A stretch of DNA of 64,000 bases, taken from positions 7,378,001 through 7,442,000 of the forward strand of contig OZ252260.1 of the NCBI GenBank assembly GCA_965249925.1. Reading direction: 5' to 3'. Shown here in pieces: positions 8,915 through 16,968 of the stretch; within the stretch, counting starts at the first letter, position 1, and every line of letters starts with the position of its first letter. The stretch is from Hoeflea_A sp965249925. GTDB lineage: Bacteria; Pseudomonadota; Alphaproteobacteria; Rhizobiales; Rhizobiaceae. Made by a program: the position numbers and the translations under genes. The notes under the pieces are model-generated. The model was not told where the DNA came from. It saw only the letters and a list, made by a program, of their open reading frames with translations, and ran no database searches.

Positions 8915-10816
8915 CTAACTGCGAGGGTCAACCGGGTTCGTTCCCGCGTCCAGTTCCGTCAGATCGTCCAGGCCATCGCCGTCCGAGTCCGCCTTGTAGG
9001 GGAAGGTACCAAGCGAAACCTCTCTCACATTGGGAATGCCATCACCGTCGATATCTTCGTCCAATGCATCCTCCAAGCCATCGCGATCAGTGTCTTCCCA
9101 CCGCAGTGGATCGCTTGGAAATCCGTCATATGCGTCTTCGACACCGTCTGAGTCTGTGTCGACGCCCAGCGGAACATCTTTACCAATCCACTCAGACGCC
9201 AAATCGAAAGTCAGACCAGCGGCGTGTTCTGCAGCTTGTTGCCCGGTTAACTCGGACATGTGGTACGGGCGTTGCTCTTGTGGCAAGCCGAGATGAACGC
9301 CCGGTTTCCACCCGATAGTCGACATATTCTCGATCATCCAGGCCATGCTAAGCCTGTCGGTGACAGTTGCCTGCGATTGCATGGCATGTGCCAGCCACCC
9401 ACCCGCAATTATAGCCGTCATGATTTCCTGGATCTCTCGATTTGAGTAGTGTCGGCGCAACTCTTCGATATGTGCCGCGGTCGTTCGGCCAGGCAGTGTA
9501 CCGGCGTCACGCGCCAACCGGTAAGCCGCCTTTTCTGCATCCGTAAAGAGTTCGGAACGCTCGAAGTCCGTCAATGCGCGAATGCGTTCGATGAGAGCCA
9601 CTCGGTCTTCTTCGGGAATATCATCATCGAAATAGTCGTCTTCAATCGTCTTATAGACGCCGAAGGCGCCATGGACCTGGCAATGCGTGCACCCGCTCGC
9701 CAGCTGGTACACAAAGAACAGTTCCCATTTGAACTCGATTGGAAAAGCCCGATCCTTCCCGGAATAGTAGTATTCGACATATGCCGTGCCTATTGAGGTT
9801 TTGCGCGTCCATTCCGTATCAAAATGATGCCGGTCACTGAATTGATACCGCGTTTCTGGTACTTCAGCCGGTTGGAAGAAGTTGTAGTCATATGCCGCGA
9901 CATCAAAAGGAGGCGTGTCTGAGACAGGCAGGTTTTCGTCACCCAAACCCGGCCTTTTCCACCTGTTGTAATCTTCAGGATAAAAATCAAATGGTTCTTC
10001 TATGCCATCCTGGTCTCCGTCAAACGTCACTCGCGACACGTCGTAACCCGTCACGTAATTGATCCAGTCCGTCTGGAACTCGGGGTTGATCGCAGCGATG
10101 TCTTCGGGCTGCCATCGGGATATGATTTCGTCATATGCTGCCGCGATAGCATCACCAACAAAAGGATTTGCGCGTTGTTCGTCAGCACTACTGGCAGCGC
10201 TGGCGCCAATTGTCCAACCAACATCGGCAAGGTTCGTTTGCGCCCAGTCTAAGGTTTCCTGATCGGTGGGTATCGGCAGGACACTGTCGTGAACAGCGTT
10301 CATTCCGTTGATCGTCACGAGCTCGAAAAGCTCGGCGATCTGTCGGTCGATGAAGTGCATCCGCAGCGCAGCGTGGGTGTCCGCCGTCACACGCGAGGGA
10401 AGACCCGAAGCCACTTCGATATACTCGAACGCGGCTTTGATACGCGGGTCCTCAATCTTTTCCACGTAGTCCGGCGACCAGACTGCCAGAATCTCGTCCA
10501 AGGGAACGCCCATAAGAGAAAGCTGGTAAGCATCGCGCGCTTGGTAGTGGCTGCTGCCCACCAAAATCATCTGGAAGAGCGACATCTTCCACTTTGTTTC
10601 GGCGTCAAACATTGCATCGGTGCGGATCATCGCATCTGAAATGAGCAATCCGTCATAGAAGTCGCGCAGATTGCTAACGTCGATCTTATGCCGATCATAG
10701 TATGGCGTGGAGACGTCTGCCGCAGGTGGAGATGGGACTTCCTGAGCGTAGGCATCGCCTAGAACCAGCGAATACGCCGCAATGCAGGTCGAAAAGAGGA
10801 AAACGGATCGGTTCAT
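8915..10816 (-). CDS. Secreted protein with two AhpD/CMD-like domains and TSP3 repeats
   Basis: A 633-residue exported protein; the signal peptide MNRSVFLFSTCIAAYSLVLG ends near DAYAQ. Residues of roughly 40-200 have the helical pattern of carboxymuconolactone decarboxylase/AhpD proteins but lack the redox cysteines (SSHYQARDAYQLS in their place). A second such domain at about 330-520 keeps a CxxCxxH motif (GCTHCQVHGAF) and the characteristic later helices (FTDAEKAAYRLARD, REIQEIMTAIIAGGW). Calcium-binding thrombospondin type 3 motifs occur between the domains (DGDQDGIEEP) and repeatedly at the C-terminus (DTDSDGVEDAYD, DTDRDGLEDALD, DIDGDGIPN, DSDGDGLDD). The ATG at 10816 follows the upstream stop by one base; ATG 10825 is an alternative. 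Thiol peroxidase-like activity outside the cytoplasm is inferred. Confidence 0.7.
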   Translation of the reverse strand: MNRSVFLFSTCIAAYSLVLGDAYAQEVPSPPAADVSTPYYDRHKIDVSNLRDFYDGLLISDAMIRTDAMFDAETKWKMSLFQMILVGSSHYQARDAYQLSLMGVPLDEILAVWSPDYVEKIEDPRIKAAFEYIEVASGLPSRVTADTHAALRMHFIDRQIAELFELVTINGMNAVHDSVLPIPTDQETLDWAQTNLADVGWTIGASAASSADEQRANPFVGDAIAAAYDEIISRWQPEDIAAINPEFQTDWINYVTGYDVSRVTFDGDQDGIEEPFDFYPEDYNRWKRPGLGDENLPVSDTPPFDVAAYDYNFFQPAEVPETRYQFSDRHHFDTEWTRKTSIGTAYVEYYYSGKDRAFPIEFKWELFFVYQLASGCTHCQVHGAFGVYKTIEDDYFDDDIPEEDRVALIERIRALTDFERSELFTDAEKAAYRLARDAGTLPGRTTAAHIEELRRHYSNREIQEIMTAIIAGGWLAHAMQSQATVTDRLSMAWMIENMSTIGWKPGVHLGLPQEQRPYHMSELTGQQAAEHAAGLTFDLASEWIGKDVPLGVDTDSDGVEDAYDGFPSDPLRWEDTDRDGLEDALDEDIDGDGIPNVREVSLGTFPYKADSDGDGLDDLTELDAGTNPVDPRS

Positions 10817-10817
10817 C

Positions 10818-11420
10818 CTATTCATTCCCTTTGTAGATCTGCAGGAACATGGTGTTTGTGTTGGCCGAATAGGTCGGGACCTCTTGCAACGTATCCCAGT
10901 GCTCAACGATTTTTCCGTCCTCTCCCCAAAGATACATGTCGACTGCGGCTATCCCCAGATCTCTTGGGTCGTCGGTATCGAGGTTGCGGAAATTGACGTG
11001 TGACATTGCAAAGTCGCCCACGACCGCAATCCGGTGCACGTCGATTGCAACCGGATACTGGGCTGTAGAGGCTGCAAACAGCATCGCCAAAGGCTGGGGC
11101 CCGTTTGGAATAGTTGGGCTGTGCTGGATGTAATCGTCAGAAACGTACTCCGACACCTCCTCAATAGTGCCACCGTTTTCGAGCAACTCGTAGAGCTCGA
11201 TAATCTGCTGCGCACGAGCACGTGCCTGTTCGCTCTCGGCATAAATGTGTGTCGTAAACTCTTCAGGCACACTCATTCGGTGAACCTGCTGCTGTTCCCT
11301 TGATGTCGTCGGCGCTTCGTTGGCATTCGTTGCATTCTGCGCTGCTAAGATGCCTGGAGCAGCAAAGGCTCCCAATAAAAGGAACGCGTATAGCTTTGCT
11401 TTCAGTCTTTCCTTGATCAT
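10818..11420 (-). CDS. Secreted SnoaL-like (NTF2-fold) protein
   Basis: A 200-residue protein with a signal peptide (cleavage near APGILAAQ) followed by a low-complexity linker and a SnoaL/NTF2-like fold from about residue 65. Typical segments are IIELYELLENG, VSDDYIQHSPTIPNG, VVGDFAMSHVNFRN and GKIVEHWDTLQEVP, which follow the pattern of exported SnoaL-like polyketide cyclase relatives of unknown substrate. AGGACTAGAAAG precedes the ATG. Its stop codon is one base from the start of the double AhpD-like gene, so translation of the two is coupled. The family role is small-molecule binding, isomerisation or hydrolysis; the actual reaction is unknown. Confidence 0.8.
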   Translation of the reverse strand: MIKERLKAKLYAFLLLGAFAAPGILAAQNATNANEAPTTSREQQQVHRMSVPEEFTTHIYAESEQARARAQQIIELYELLENGGTIEEVSEYVSDDYIQHSPTIPNGPQPLAMLFAASTAQYPVAIDVHRIAVVGDFAMSHVNFRNLDTDDPRDLGIAAVDMYLWGEDGKIVEHWDTLQEVPTYSANTNTMFLQIYKGNE

Positions 11421-11893
11421 CTTTCTAGTCCTTCTTTTCAGTCCGCCAAGACTACGATTTGGTCAGCGTCGAAAATGTCCAATCTGAAACCGTGGGCACG
11501 GGTGTTCGATGCGCGAGGAGCAACTCCTCCGCTGGTTCAACTTGACAAGCCCGCGCCGCGAACTCTTCGTTTCACTTGCTCACCGGCTCGCATTTACCTC
11601 GCGCATAGCGGGCATACGGCGTGATGTCGCACCTACCTGAATAAGTGTTTCATTACAAAGCGTTGACAGTGAACTTCGCAAGCGAATGATTTGAACACTA
11701 ACTGAAAATCAGAAGCGCCTAAAGACGAACAGATGCACACATAGTGAGCGTTTGTAGATCTTGAGCGGTCCAGATTCGATTCATAGCCTTTCCCTGGCCG
11801 CGTGTTTGCCGACACATCAACAGATCGGTACGGACCGCGCCGTGTGTTCGCAACAATCTCTGCGATTACCTGACTTCATCGGGAGTAAGTTCC
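11421..11893. other. 473-bp divergent intergenic region
   Basis: No convincing gene is present; short frames lack ribosome sites and family-like sequence. The region must hold the promoters of the SnoaL/AhpD-like pair (leftward) and the porin-like gene (rightward). A candidate rightward promoter is listed separately. Base composition is lower in GC than most of the window. Confidence 0.6.
11663..11690 (+). promoter_or_regulatory. Candidate promoter with inverted repeat in its spacer
   Basis: A perfect TTGACA (11663-11668) is followed after 16 bases by AATGAT (11685-11690). Inside the spacer, 11675-11686 reads TTCGCAAGCGAA, two perfect five-base arms around AA. An operator between -35 and -10 would allow repression or spacer-distortion control. 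It points toward the porin-like gene 200 bases downstream. The regulator is unknown; the nearby LysR protein is one candidate. Confidence 0.35.
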
Positions 11894-12973
11894 GTGCCTC
11901 AGTACACACTTGCGTTTTGTGCAATCATCTCGCTGTCAACAGCACTTACCCGCCCTGCCGGTGCGAATGAAAATGGCCTGGAAATCGGTGGAAACGTCAT
12001 TTTCCGTTTTGGCTACAATGGTATCTACGATGCGCAATCACCGTTGAGCGAAAGTAACGACGCTTTTGGCATTATGATCGCATCGCCGGAGTTCAGATTT
12101 GGAAAAAGGTTTTCAATCCTCTCCGAAATTCGTTTCGAAGCCGTTCGCCCGCCCGCGGAGGACAGGTTCTTTGAAGATGAAGGGCTTTTCGTACGAAAAC
12201 TATACGGAAACTATCGTGTCAATGACGACTTTTCTCTCTATTTTGGCAAATGGACGCCCTCGTTCACACTTGCTTCCCTGGTTACGCCAGGTATGTACGG
12301 CAACAATTACAACAAAGAGATTGAACTGATCGAACGTGTCGGATTCGGCGCAGACTATACCTTGAACGCGGGGGACGCAGGCAGCCATAAACTCAGCGTA
12401 AGTACTTTCTTTGACGACACCAGTTTTCTGTCTGACTCTTGGGGCTCCAGTCGCGGTCCAAAAAAACTTACCGATGGGGGGGCGAGCAATACCGAGTCCC
12501 TCGATTCATTCGCGCTTTCCCTCGAAGGCAGCGACATCAGTGCGTTGCCTGGCTTTACTTACAAGCTTGGACTGCTGCATCAAGCGCGTGGCGTTGACGG
12601 TGTCGCAGACGAAAACGGCGTATTGTTAGCGGCAATGCAATCGCGCGATCTGGGATACGAAAAATCACTGACATGGATCGGTGAAGTCGCTCCAATTTGG
12701 AGCTTTGGAGGAACAAAGGATGACATTGTCTATGCTAGTGCAGGATTGGTTTACGAGTCTGGACGCTGGACCAGTGTCCTTTCGGGAACATATAGGCGCC
12801 GAGATTTGGCCAATGGCGACACGTACAACGACTATAGTGTGCAGACATCGTTGGATTATGACCTCGGAAGTGGCCTGTCACTAGCGTTTGCTCACGAATT
12901 TTTGAGCGACCAAAACGACAGGAGCCAGCGATTTGGCATTCGTTTCTCAAAAACATTCAATCTTGACCGGTGA
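11894..12973 (+). CDS. Porin-like outer membrane beta-barrel protein
   Basis: A 359-residue exported protein starting at GTG, with GGAG eight bases upstream. A signal peptide ends at RPAGANE (about residue 26). The mature part is a series of amphipathic strands ending in aromatic residues (IGGNVIFRFGYNGIY, FRFGKRFSILSEIRFEAV, DDFSLYFGKWTPSF, IVYASAGLVYESGRWTSVLSGTYRR, LSLAFAHEFLSDQ), typical of a porin-type barrel. The final strand ends FSKTFNLDR rather than in a terminal Phe. Substrate unknown. It lies divergent from the secreted SnoaL/AhpD-like pair and convergent with a LysR gene, so it may serve uptake for that locus. Confidence 0.75.
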   Translation: MPQYTLAFCAIISLSTALTRPAGANENGLEIGGNVIFRFGYNGIYDAQSPLSESNDAFGIMIASPEFRFGKRFSILSEIRFEAVRPPAEDRFFEDEGLFVRKLYGNYRVNDDFSLYFGKWTPSFTLASLVTPGMYGNNYNKEIELIERVGFGADYTLNAGDAGSHKLSVSTFFDDTSFLSDSWGSSRGPKKLTDGGASNTESLDSFALSLEGSDISALPGFTYKLGLLHQARGVDGVADENGVLLAAMQSRDLGYEKSLTWIGEVAPIWSFGGTKDDIVYASAGLVYESGRWTSVLSGTYRRRDLANGDTYNDYSVQTSLDYDLGSGLSLAFAHEFLSDQNDRSQRFGIRFSKTFNLDR

Positions 12974-13034
12974 TCAAAAGCAGCACCGTTTGATGACTGT
13001 GCAGACTGCCGAACGGCGATGACGCTGCAGCCTG

Positions 13035-13913
13035 CTAAATGCCATTCATTTCTGCATTGCTCGCCTTCAAGACTTCCAAAAAAGCCTGCACTTTTGCGGT
13101 ACGGTGGATATCCATGTGAGTTACCAACCAAACAGGCAAGCTAACATCATTGGTTGGCGGGATTATCTCAATGAGGTCTGAATTATCGCGTGCCTCAAAA
13201 TCTGCCATGAAACCCAAGCCCAATCCCGACATTATTGCCTGATGAATGCAAACTCGTGAGGATGTATTCAGCATGAAATCGTCTGGTGTTGTGTTGGCCG
13301 CAAGCCACTCCGCGTAGGGCCGAGCCGCTCGCGCTCCTACGGGACCTATGAACTTGTGGCCTGTGAAGTCATCGTCTATCGGGCGACCATACTCAGATAC
13401 GTACTCCCGACTCGCATACAGTCCAAATTTCAAATGCAGAAAAGGCTGGACCACATAGTCCTGTACCGTCGGTTTCTGACCTGCACGGAACGCTACGTGA
13501 GCCTCCCCGTGCTCCAGGCGGCTCAGCTTTTCGTCAGCGACAAGCTCGATACTTACATCAGGGTGCGTCTCGCGCATCGCTTTGATCGCAGGCATCAAAA
13601 CGCTTCCCAGCCCATGAAAGATCGCCAAAACCAGGTCGCCTGACAACTGGCCCGCACTTTTTCTCATGCTTCCTTCAAAGTCTGAAAACATCTCGTCAGC
13701 TCTGCCTGCGACGTTCAACATCTCGAAACCGTCGTCGGTTAGACTGTAGCCGCGCGCATTTCGGAAAAAGAGCTTGGTTCCCAGGGCGCCTTCGAGCAAT
13801 TCAATATGCCGATGCACCGTTGCCCGGTGTACACCAAGTTCAGCCGCCGCAGCCCGTACGGTACCCGTCCTTGCCACAACCAGTGCCGTTCTGAGTTCGT
13901 TCCAGTATCTCAC
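13035..13913 (-). CDS. LysR-family transcriptional regulator
   Basis: A 292-residue LysR protein: an N-terminal winged helix-turn-helix (ALVVARTGTVRAAAAELGVHRATVHRHIELLE, about residues 10-41, with LGTKLFFRNARGYSLTDDG as the wing) and a substrate-binding-like effector domain (residues 90-285). The first codon is GTG with no obvious Shine-Dalgarno, but family homology starts immediately. The helix-turn-helix carries VHRATVHRHIE in place of the commoner SQPAVSRQI. It converges with the porin-like gene (61-base gap), and is a plausible regulator of it and of the adjoining secreted pair; this is inferred from position only. Confidence 0.88.
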   Translation of the reverse strand: MRYWNELRTALVVARTGTVRAAAAELGVHRATVHRHIELLEGALGTKLFFRNARGYSLTDDGFEMLNVAGRADEMFSDFEGSMRKSAGQLSGDLVLAIFHGLGSVLMPAIKAMRETHPDVSIELVADEKLSRLEHGEAHVAFRAGQKPTVQDYVVQPFLHLKFGLYASREYVSEYGRPIDDDFTGHKFIGPVGARAARPYAEWLAANTTPDDFMLNTSSRVCIHQAIMSGLGLGFMADFEARDNSDLIEIIPPTNDVSLPVWLVTHMDIHRTAKVQAFLEVLKASNAEMNGI

Positions 13914-14052
13914 GGGGCGGAAATAACTATCCCAGATGGCGTGTCAACGCTCACAACACCAGCTTCGGTCTCAAATCTGCGTGATCTGTTACGTGCAGAT
14001 TTCGCGACAGGGCTCAGCCGGGCCGCTGATACGCAGGCCACCTGAATAGCGC

Positions 14053-14071
14053 CGGGCTGCATTGCTGCCCG
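14053..14071 (-). terminator. Possible terminator hairpin after ugpC
   Basis: CGGGCTGCATTGCTGCCCG forms a hairpin (five G/C pairs, one T-T mismatch, two more pairs, three-base loop) nine bases after the ugpC stop. No T-tract follows, so intrinsic termination is uncertain. Confidence 0.3.
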
Positions 14072-14079
14072 AACGCAAG

Positions 14080-15135
14080 CTATCCGATGCGCTGGCCTGT
14101 TTCGGCACTGAACATATGGATCAATTCCGGGTTGACGCTGAGTCCTATCAGGTTGCCATACTCTTCCAGCCGATGAACGCCGGGCAAGCTGGCCGTGAAG
14201 GCAATGTCCGTATCGTTCAGGTTACCGTGGAGCAGTGTTGTGGACCCGAGTGGCTCGGCAAGATTGGCGGCCAGCTTGATTGGTCCCTCTTCATCCAATG
14301 TCAGGTGCTCCGGCCGGATGCCGACTTTCAACGTGCCCTCCGTTCGCGCCGTGCTCTCGAGCCTTGCAGAGCCCGGCAGCGACAACCGGTTGCCTTCGGC
14401 CTTGCCATCGAGGATGTTCATGGCCGGGCTGCCGATGAATTGGGCGGCAAACAGTGTTTGCGGACGTTCGTAGACCTCCAGCGGAGAACCAATCTGTTCC
14501 GCGATGCCTTCATTCATGACAATCATTCGGTCGGCCATGGTCATGGCTTCGACCTGATCGTGCGTCACATAAAGTGCCGTGACGCCCAGCTTGGACTGAA
14601 GCTCCTTGATCTCAAGGCGCATCTGTACGCGCAGCTTTGCATCCAGATTGGACAGCGGTTCATCAAAAAGAAACACCGCAGGTTCACGCACGATCGCCCG
14701 CCCCATGGCGACGCGCTGACGCTGCCCGCCTGACAACGCCCTCGGCTTGCGCTCAAGATAGGGTTCGAGCTGTAAAAGCTGCGCCGCCTCAGCGACCTTG
14801 CGGTCGATCTCGTCCTTCGGCGTTTTGGAAATTTTCAGGCTGTAGGCCATGTTCTGGCGCACCGACATATGCGGATAGAGCGCATAGTTTTGGAAAACCA
14901 TGGCGATGTCGCGATCCATCGGCTCCTTCTGGTTGACCACTTCATCGCCGATCAACACCTCGCCTTCCGACACCGATTCCAACCCTGCCACCATGCGCAG
15001 AAGCGTCGACTTCCCGCAGCCTGATGGCCCAACGATAACGATGAACTCACCGTCCTCGATATCGACACTCACGCCATGGATGACTTTCGTCTTGCCAAAG
15101 CGTTTCTTGATGTTTTTCAGTGCAACCGTTGCCAT
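14080..15135 (-). CDS. ugpC: Glycerol-3-phosphate ABC transporter ATPase
   Basis: A 351-residue ATPase of the MalK/UgpC type energising uptake of sn-glycerol-3-phosphate. The order is Walker A GPSGCGKST (about 37-45), Q-loop MVFQNYALYPHMSV, signature LSGGQRQRV (about 134-142), Walker B AVFLFDEPLSNLD and the H-loop YVTHDQVEAMT. A C-terminal OB-like regulatory domain follows (KVGIRPEHLTL). It starts directly after the ugpE stop and is the last gene of ugpBAEC. Specificity rests on the operon partners; related sugar importers use very similar ATPases. Confidence 0.95.
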   Translation of the reverse strand: MATVALKNIKKRFGKTKVIHGVSVDIEDGEFIVIVGPSGCGKSTLLRMVAGLESVSEGEVLIGDEVVNQKEPMDRDIAMVFQNYALYPHMSVRQNMAYSLKISKTPKDEIDRKVAEAAQLLQLEPYLERKPRALSGGQRQRVAMGRAIVREPAVFLFDEPLSNLDAKLRVQMRLEIKELQSKLGVTALYVTHDQVEAMTMADRMIVMNEGIAEQIGSPLEVYERPQTLFAAQFIGSPAMNILDGKAEGNRLSLPGSARLESTARTEGTLKVGIRPEHLTLDEEGPIKLAANLAEPLGSTTLLHGNLNDTDIAFTASLPGVHRLEEYGNLIGLSVNPELIHMFSAETGQRIG

Positions 15136-16017
15136 CTATTTCTCGCTGTCCACCAGGCCGCGGATAAAGAGTTTCTGCATCGAGATGACCACGATGACCG
15201 GTGGGATCATCGCCAAGATCGATGTCGCCATGATCACCGGCCAGTCGGCTGTATCGTCGCCGGACGGGAACATCTGTTTGATGCCCATGACGATGGTGTT
15301 CATTTCCGGATCGGTGGTGATTAAAAGCGGCCAGAGGTATTGGTTCCAGCCGTAGATGAACAGGATCACGAAGAGCGCTGCCACATTCGTTCGACTCATC
15401 GGCACGACGATATCGAGGAAGAAACGCATCGGGCTCGCCCCGTCGACGCGCGCGGCCTCAGCCAATTCATCGGGAATGGTCATGAAAAACTGCCGGAACA
15501 GGAACGTCGCAGTAGCCGACGCGATCAACGGGAAGATGAGACCCGAATAGGAGTTGAGCATGCCAAAACCGGCCACGACCTCATAGGTGGGCACGATGCG
15601 CACCTCTACCGGCAACATCAGTGTGATGAAGATCATCCAGAAGAACGTGCCGCGGAACGGAAAGCGGAAGTAAACGATCGCGAATGCCGACAGCAGCGAG
15701 ATGATAATCTTGCCCACGGCGATGCCAATCGCCATGACCAGCGAGTTGAAAAGCATGGTCGCGACGGGCACATTAACGCCCGAGAACAAAGCCCGCTGGT
15801 AATTGTCCAGTAAATGCCCTCCCGGCAGAAGCGGCATCGGTGGCGAAACGATTTCCGGCTGCGTCACCGTCGAAGCAACAAAGGCCAGCCAGATCGGGAA
15901 GAAGACGACGAGCACGCCGAAGATCATCAGCGCATGGGTCAGCCACAGGGCGCCACCGCGCTTTTCCACCATGCCCGCCGGCGGATCGTTTGCGGCAACG
16001 CTGTTGACCAATGCCAT
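15136..16017 (-). CDS. ugpE: Glycerol-3-phosphate ABC transporter permease
   Basis: A 293-residue inner-membrane permease of the MalG/UgpE type with six predicted membrane segments. The EAA loop that contacts the ATPase is visible as IPDELAEAARVDGASPMRFFLDIVVPMSR (about residues 185-215). The start overlaps the ugpA stop by one base (TGATG), showing translational coupling. The length is normal. It forms the membrane channel with UgpA. Confidence 0.95.
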   Translation of the reverse strand: MALVNSVAANDPPAGMVEKRGGALWLTHALMIFGVLVVFFPIWLAFVASTVTQPEIVSPPMPLLPGGHLLDNYQRALFSGVNVPVATMLFNSLVMAIGIAVGKIIISLLSAFAIVYFRFPFRGTFFWMIFITLMLPVEVRIVPTYEVVAGFGMLNSYSGLIFPLIASATATFLFRQFFMTIPDELAEAARVDGASPMRFFLDIVVPMSRTNVAALFVILFIYGWNQYLWPLLITTDPEMNTIVMGIKQMFPSGDDTADWPVIMATSILAMIPPVIVVISMQKLFIRGLVDSEK

Positions 16018-16901
16018 CAGTAGTGCACCCGCTTTTCAATGTATTTGAACTGCAACACGGTCAGCGCGCCGACAACGATCAGAAGGATCACCGATTGCGC
16101 TGCCGATGAGCCGAGATCCTGGCCCACGAATCCGTCCGAATAGACCTTATAGACCAGGATCGTCGTGGCTTGCTGGGGGCCGCCCTGCGTGATGGTGTTG
16201 ATGACACCGAACGTTTCGAAGAACGCGTAGACAACATTGACCACCAGTAGGAAGAACGTCGTCGGCGAAAGCAGTGGCAGCACGATCGTGAAGAATCGCC
16301 GCCAGAACCGCGCGCCATCGATCGCCGCGGCTTCGATGACCGAGCGCGGCACCGCCTGCAGCGCTGCAAAAAAGAACAGAAAGTTATAGGAGATCCGTCC
16401 CCAGGACGACGCCACGACGACAAGTCCCATCGCTTCGCCCTCGTTGAGGACATGATTCCAGTCATAGCCCAGCTGACCGAGATACCATGACACGACGCCA
16501 ACACGCGTGTTGAACATGAACAGCCAAAGGACACCGGCCACGGCAGGCGCCACGGCATAGGGCCAGATCAACAGGGTGCGGTAAGCCCCTGCCCCTTTGA
16601 TCAGCCGGTCTGCCAGCACGGCCAGAAACAGCGCCGGTACCATCGAAACCAGGGTCACCAGCGTCGAAAAGATAGCCGTCGTGACAAACGACGCACGATA
16701 AAACCTGTCCGACAGCAAGAACTCGAAGTTACCCAGGCCTACAAACTGCGCAGACAAGCCGAAGGGATCGGGAATGAACAGCGACTGCCAGATCGCCTGC
16801 CCCGCCGGATAAAAGAAGAAGACCGCGGAAATCAGCACTTGCGGGAAAATGAGACAGAGCGGCAACAGCCAGCCCCTGAAAGTGACTCGTTTTTCCATCA
16901 A
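16017..16901 (-). CDS. ugpA: Glycerol-3-phosphate ABC transporter permease
   Basis: A 294-residue inner-membrane permease of the MalF/UgpA type. Six membrane segments are apparent, with an EAA-type motif (VPRSVIEAAAIDGARFWRRFFTIVLPLLSP, about residues 183-212). The first periplasmic stretch (SLFIPDPFGLSAQFVGLGNFE) is typical of UgpA. It follows ugpB by 67 bases and overlaps ugpE by one base. Confidence 0.95.
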   Translation of the reverse strand: MMEKRVTFRGWLLPLCLIFPQVLISAVFFFYPAGQAIWQSLFIPDPFGLSAQFVGLGNFEFLLSDRFYRASFVTTAIFSTLVTLVSMVPALFLAVLADRLIKGAGAYRTLLIWPYAVAPAVAGVLWLFMFNTRVGVVSWYLGQLGYDWNHVLNEGEAMGLVVVASSWGRISYNFLFFFAALQAVPRSVIEAAAIDGARFWRRFFTIVLPLLSPTTFFLLVVNVVYAFFETFGVINTITQGGPQQATTILVYKVYSDGFVGQDLGSSAAQSVILLIVVGALTVLQFKYIEKRVHY

Positions 16902-16968
16902 ACGCTCCCGCCTGCAGCCGAGACAGACTGGCCGGCGGACATTTCATCCGCCGGCCAGCCGGTTTGCC

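Noticed and set aside
13914..14079. Possible gene fragment between LysR and ugpC
   Set aside because: Only a short antisense frame is present, without any family-like sequence.
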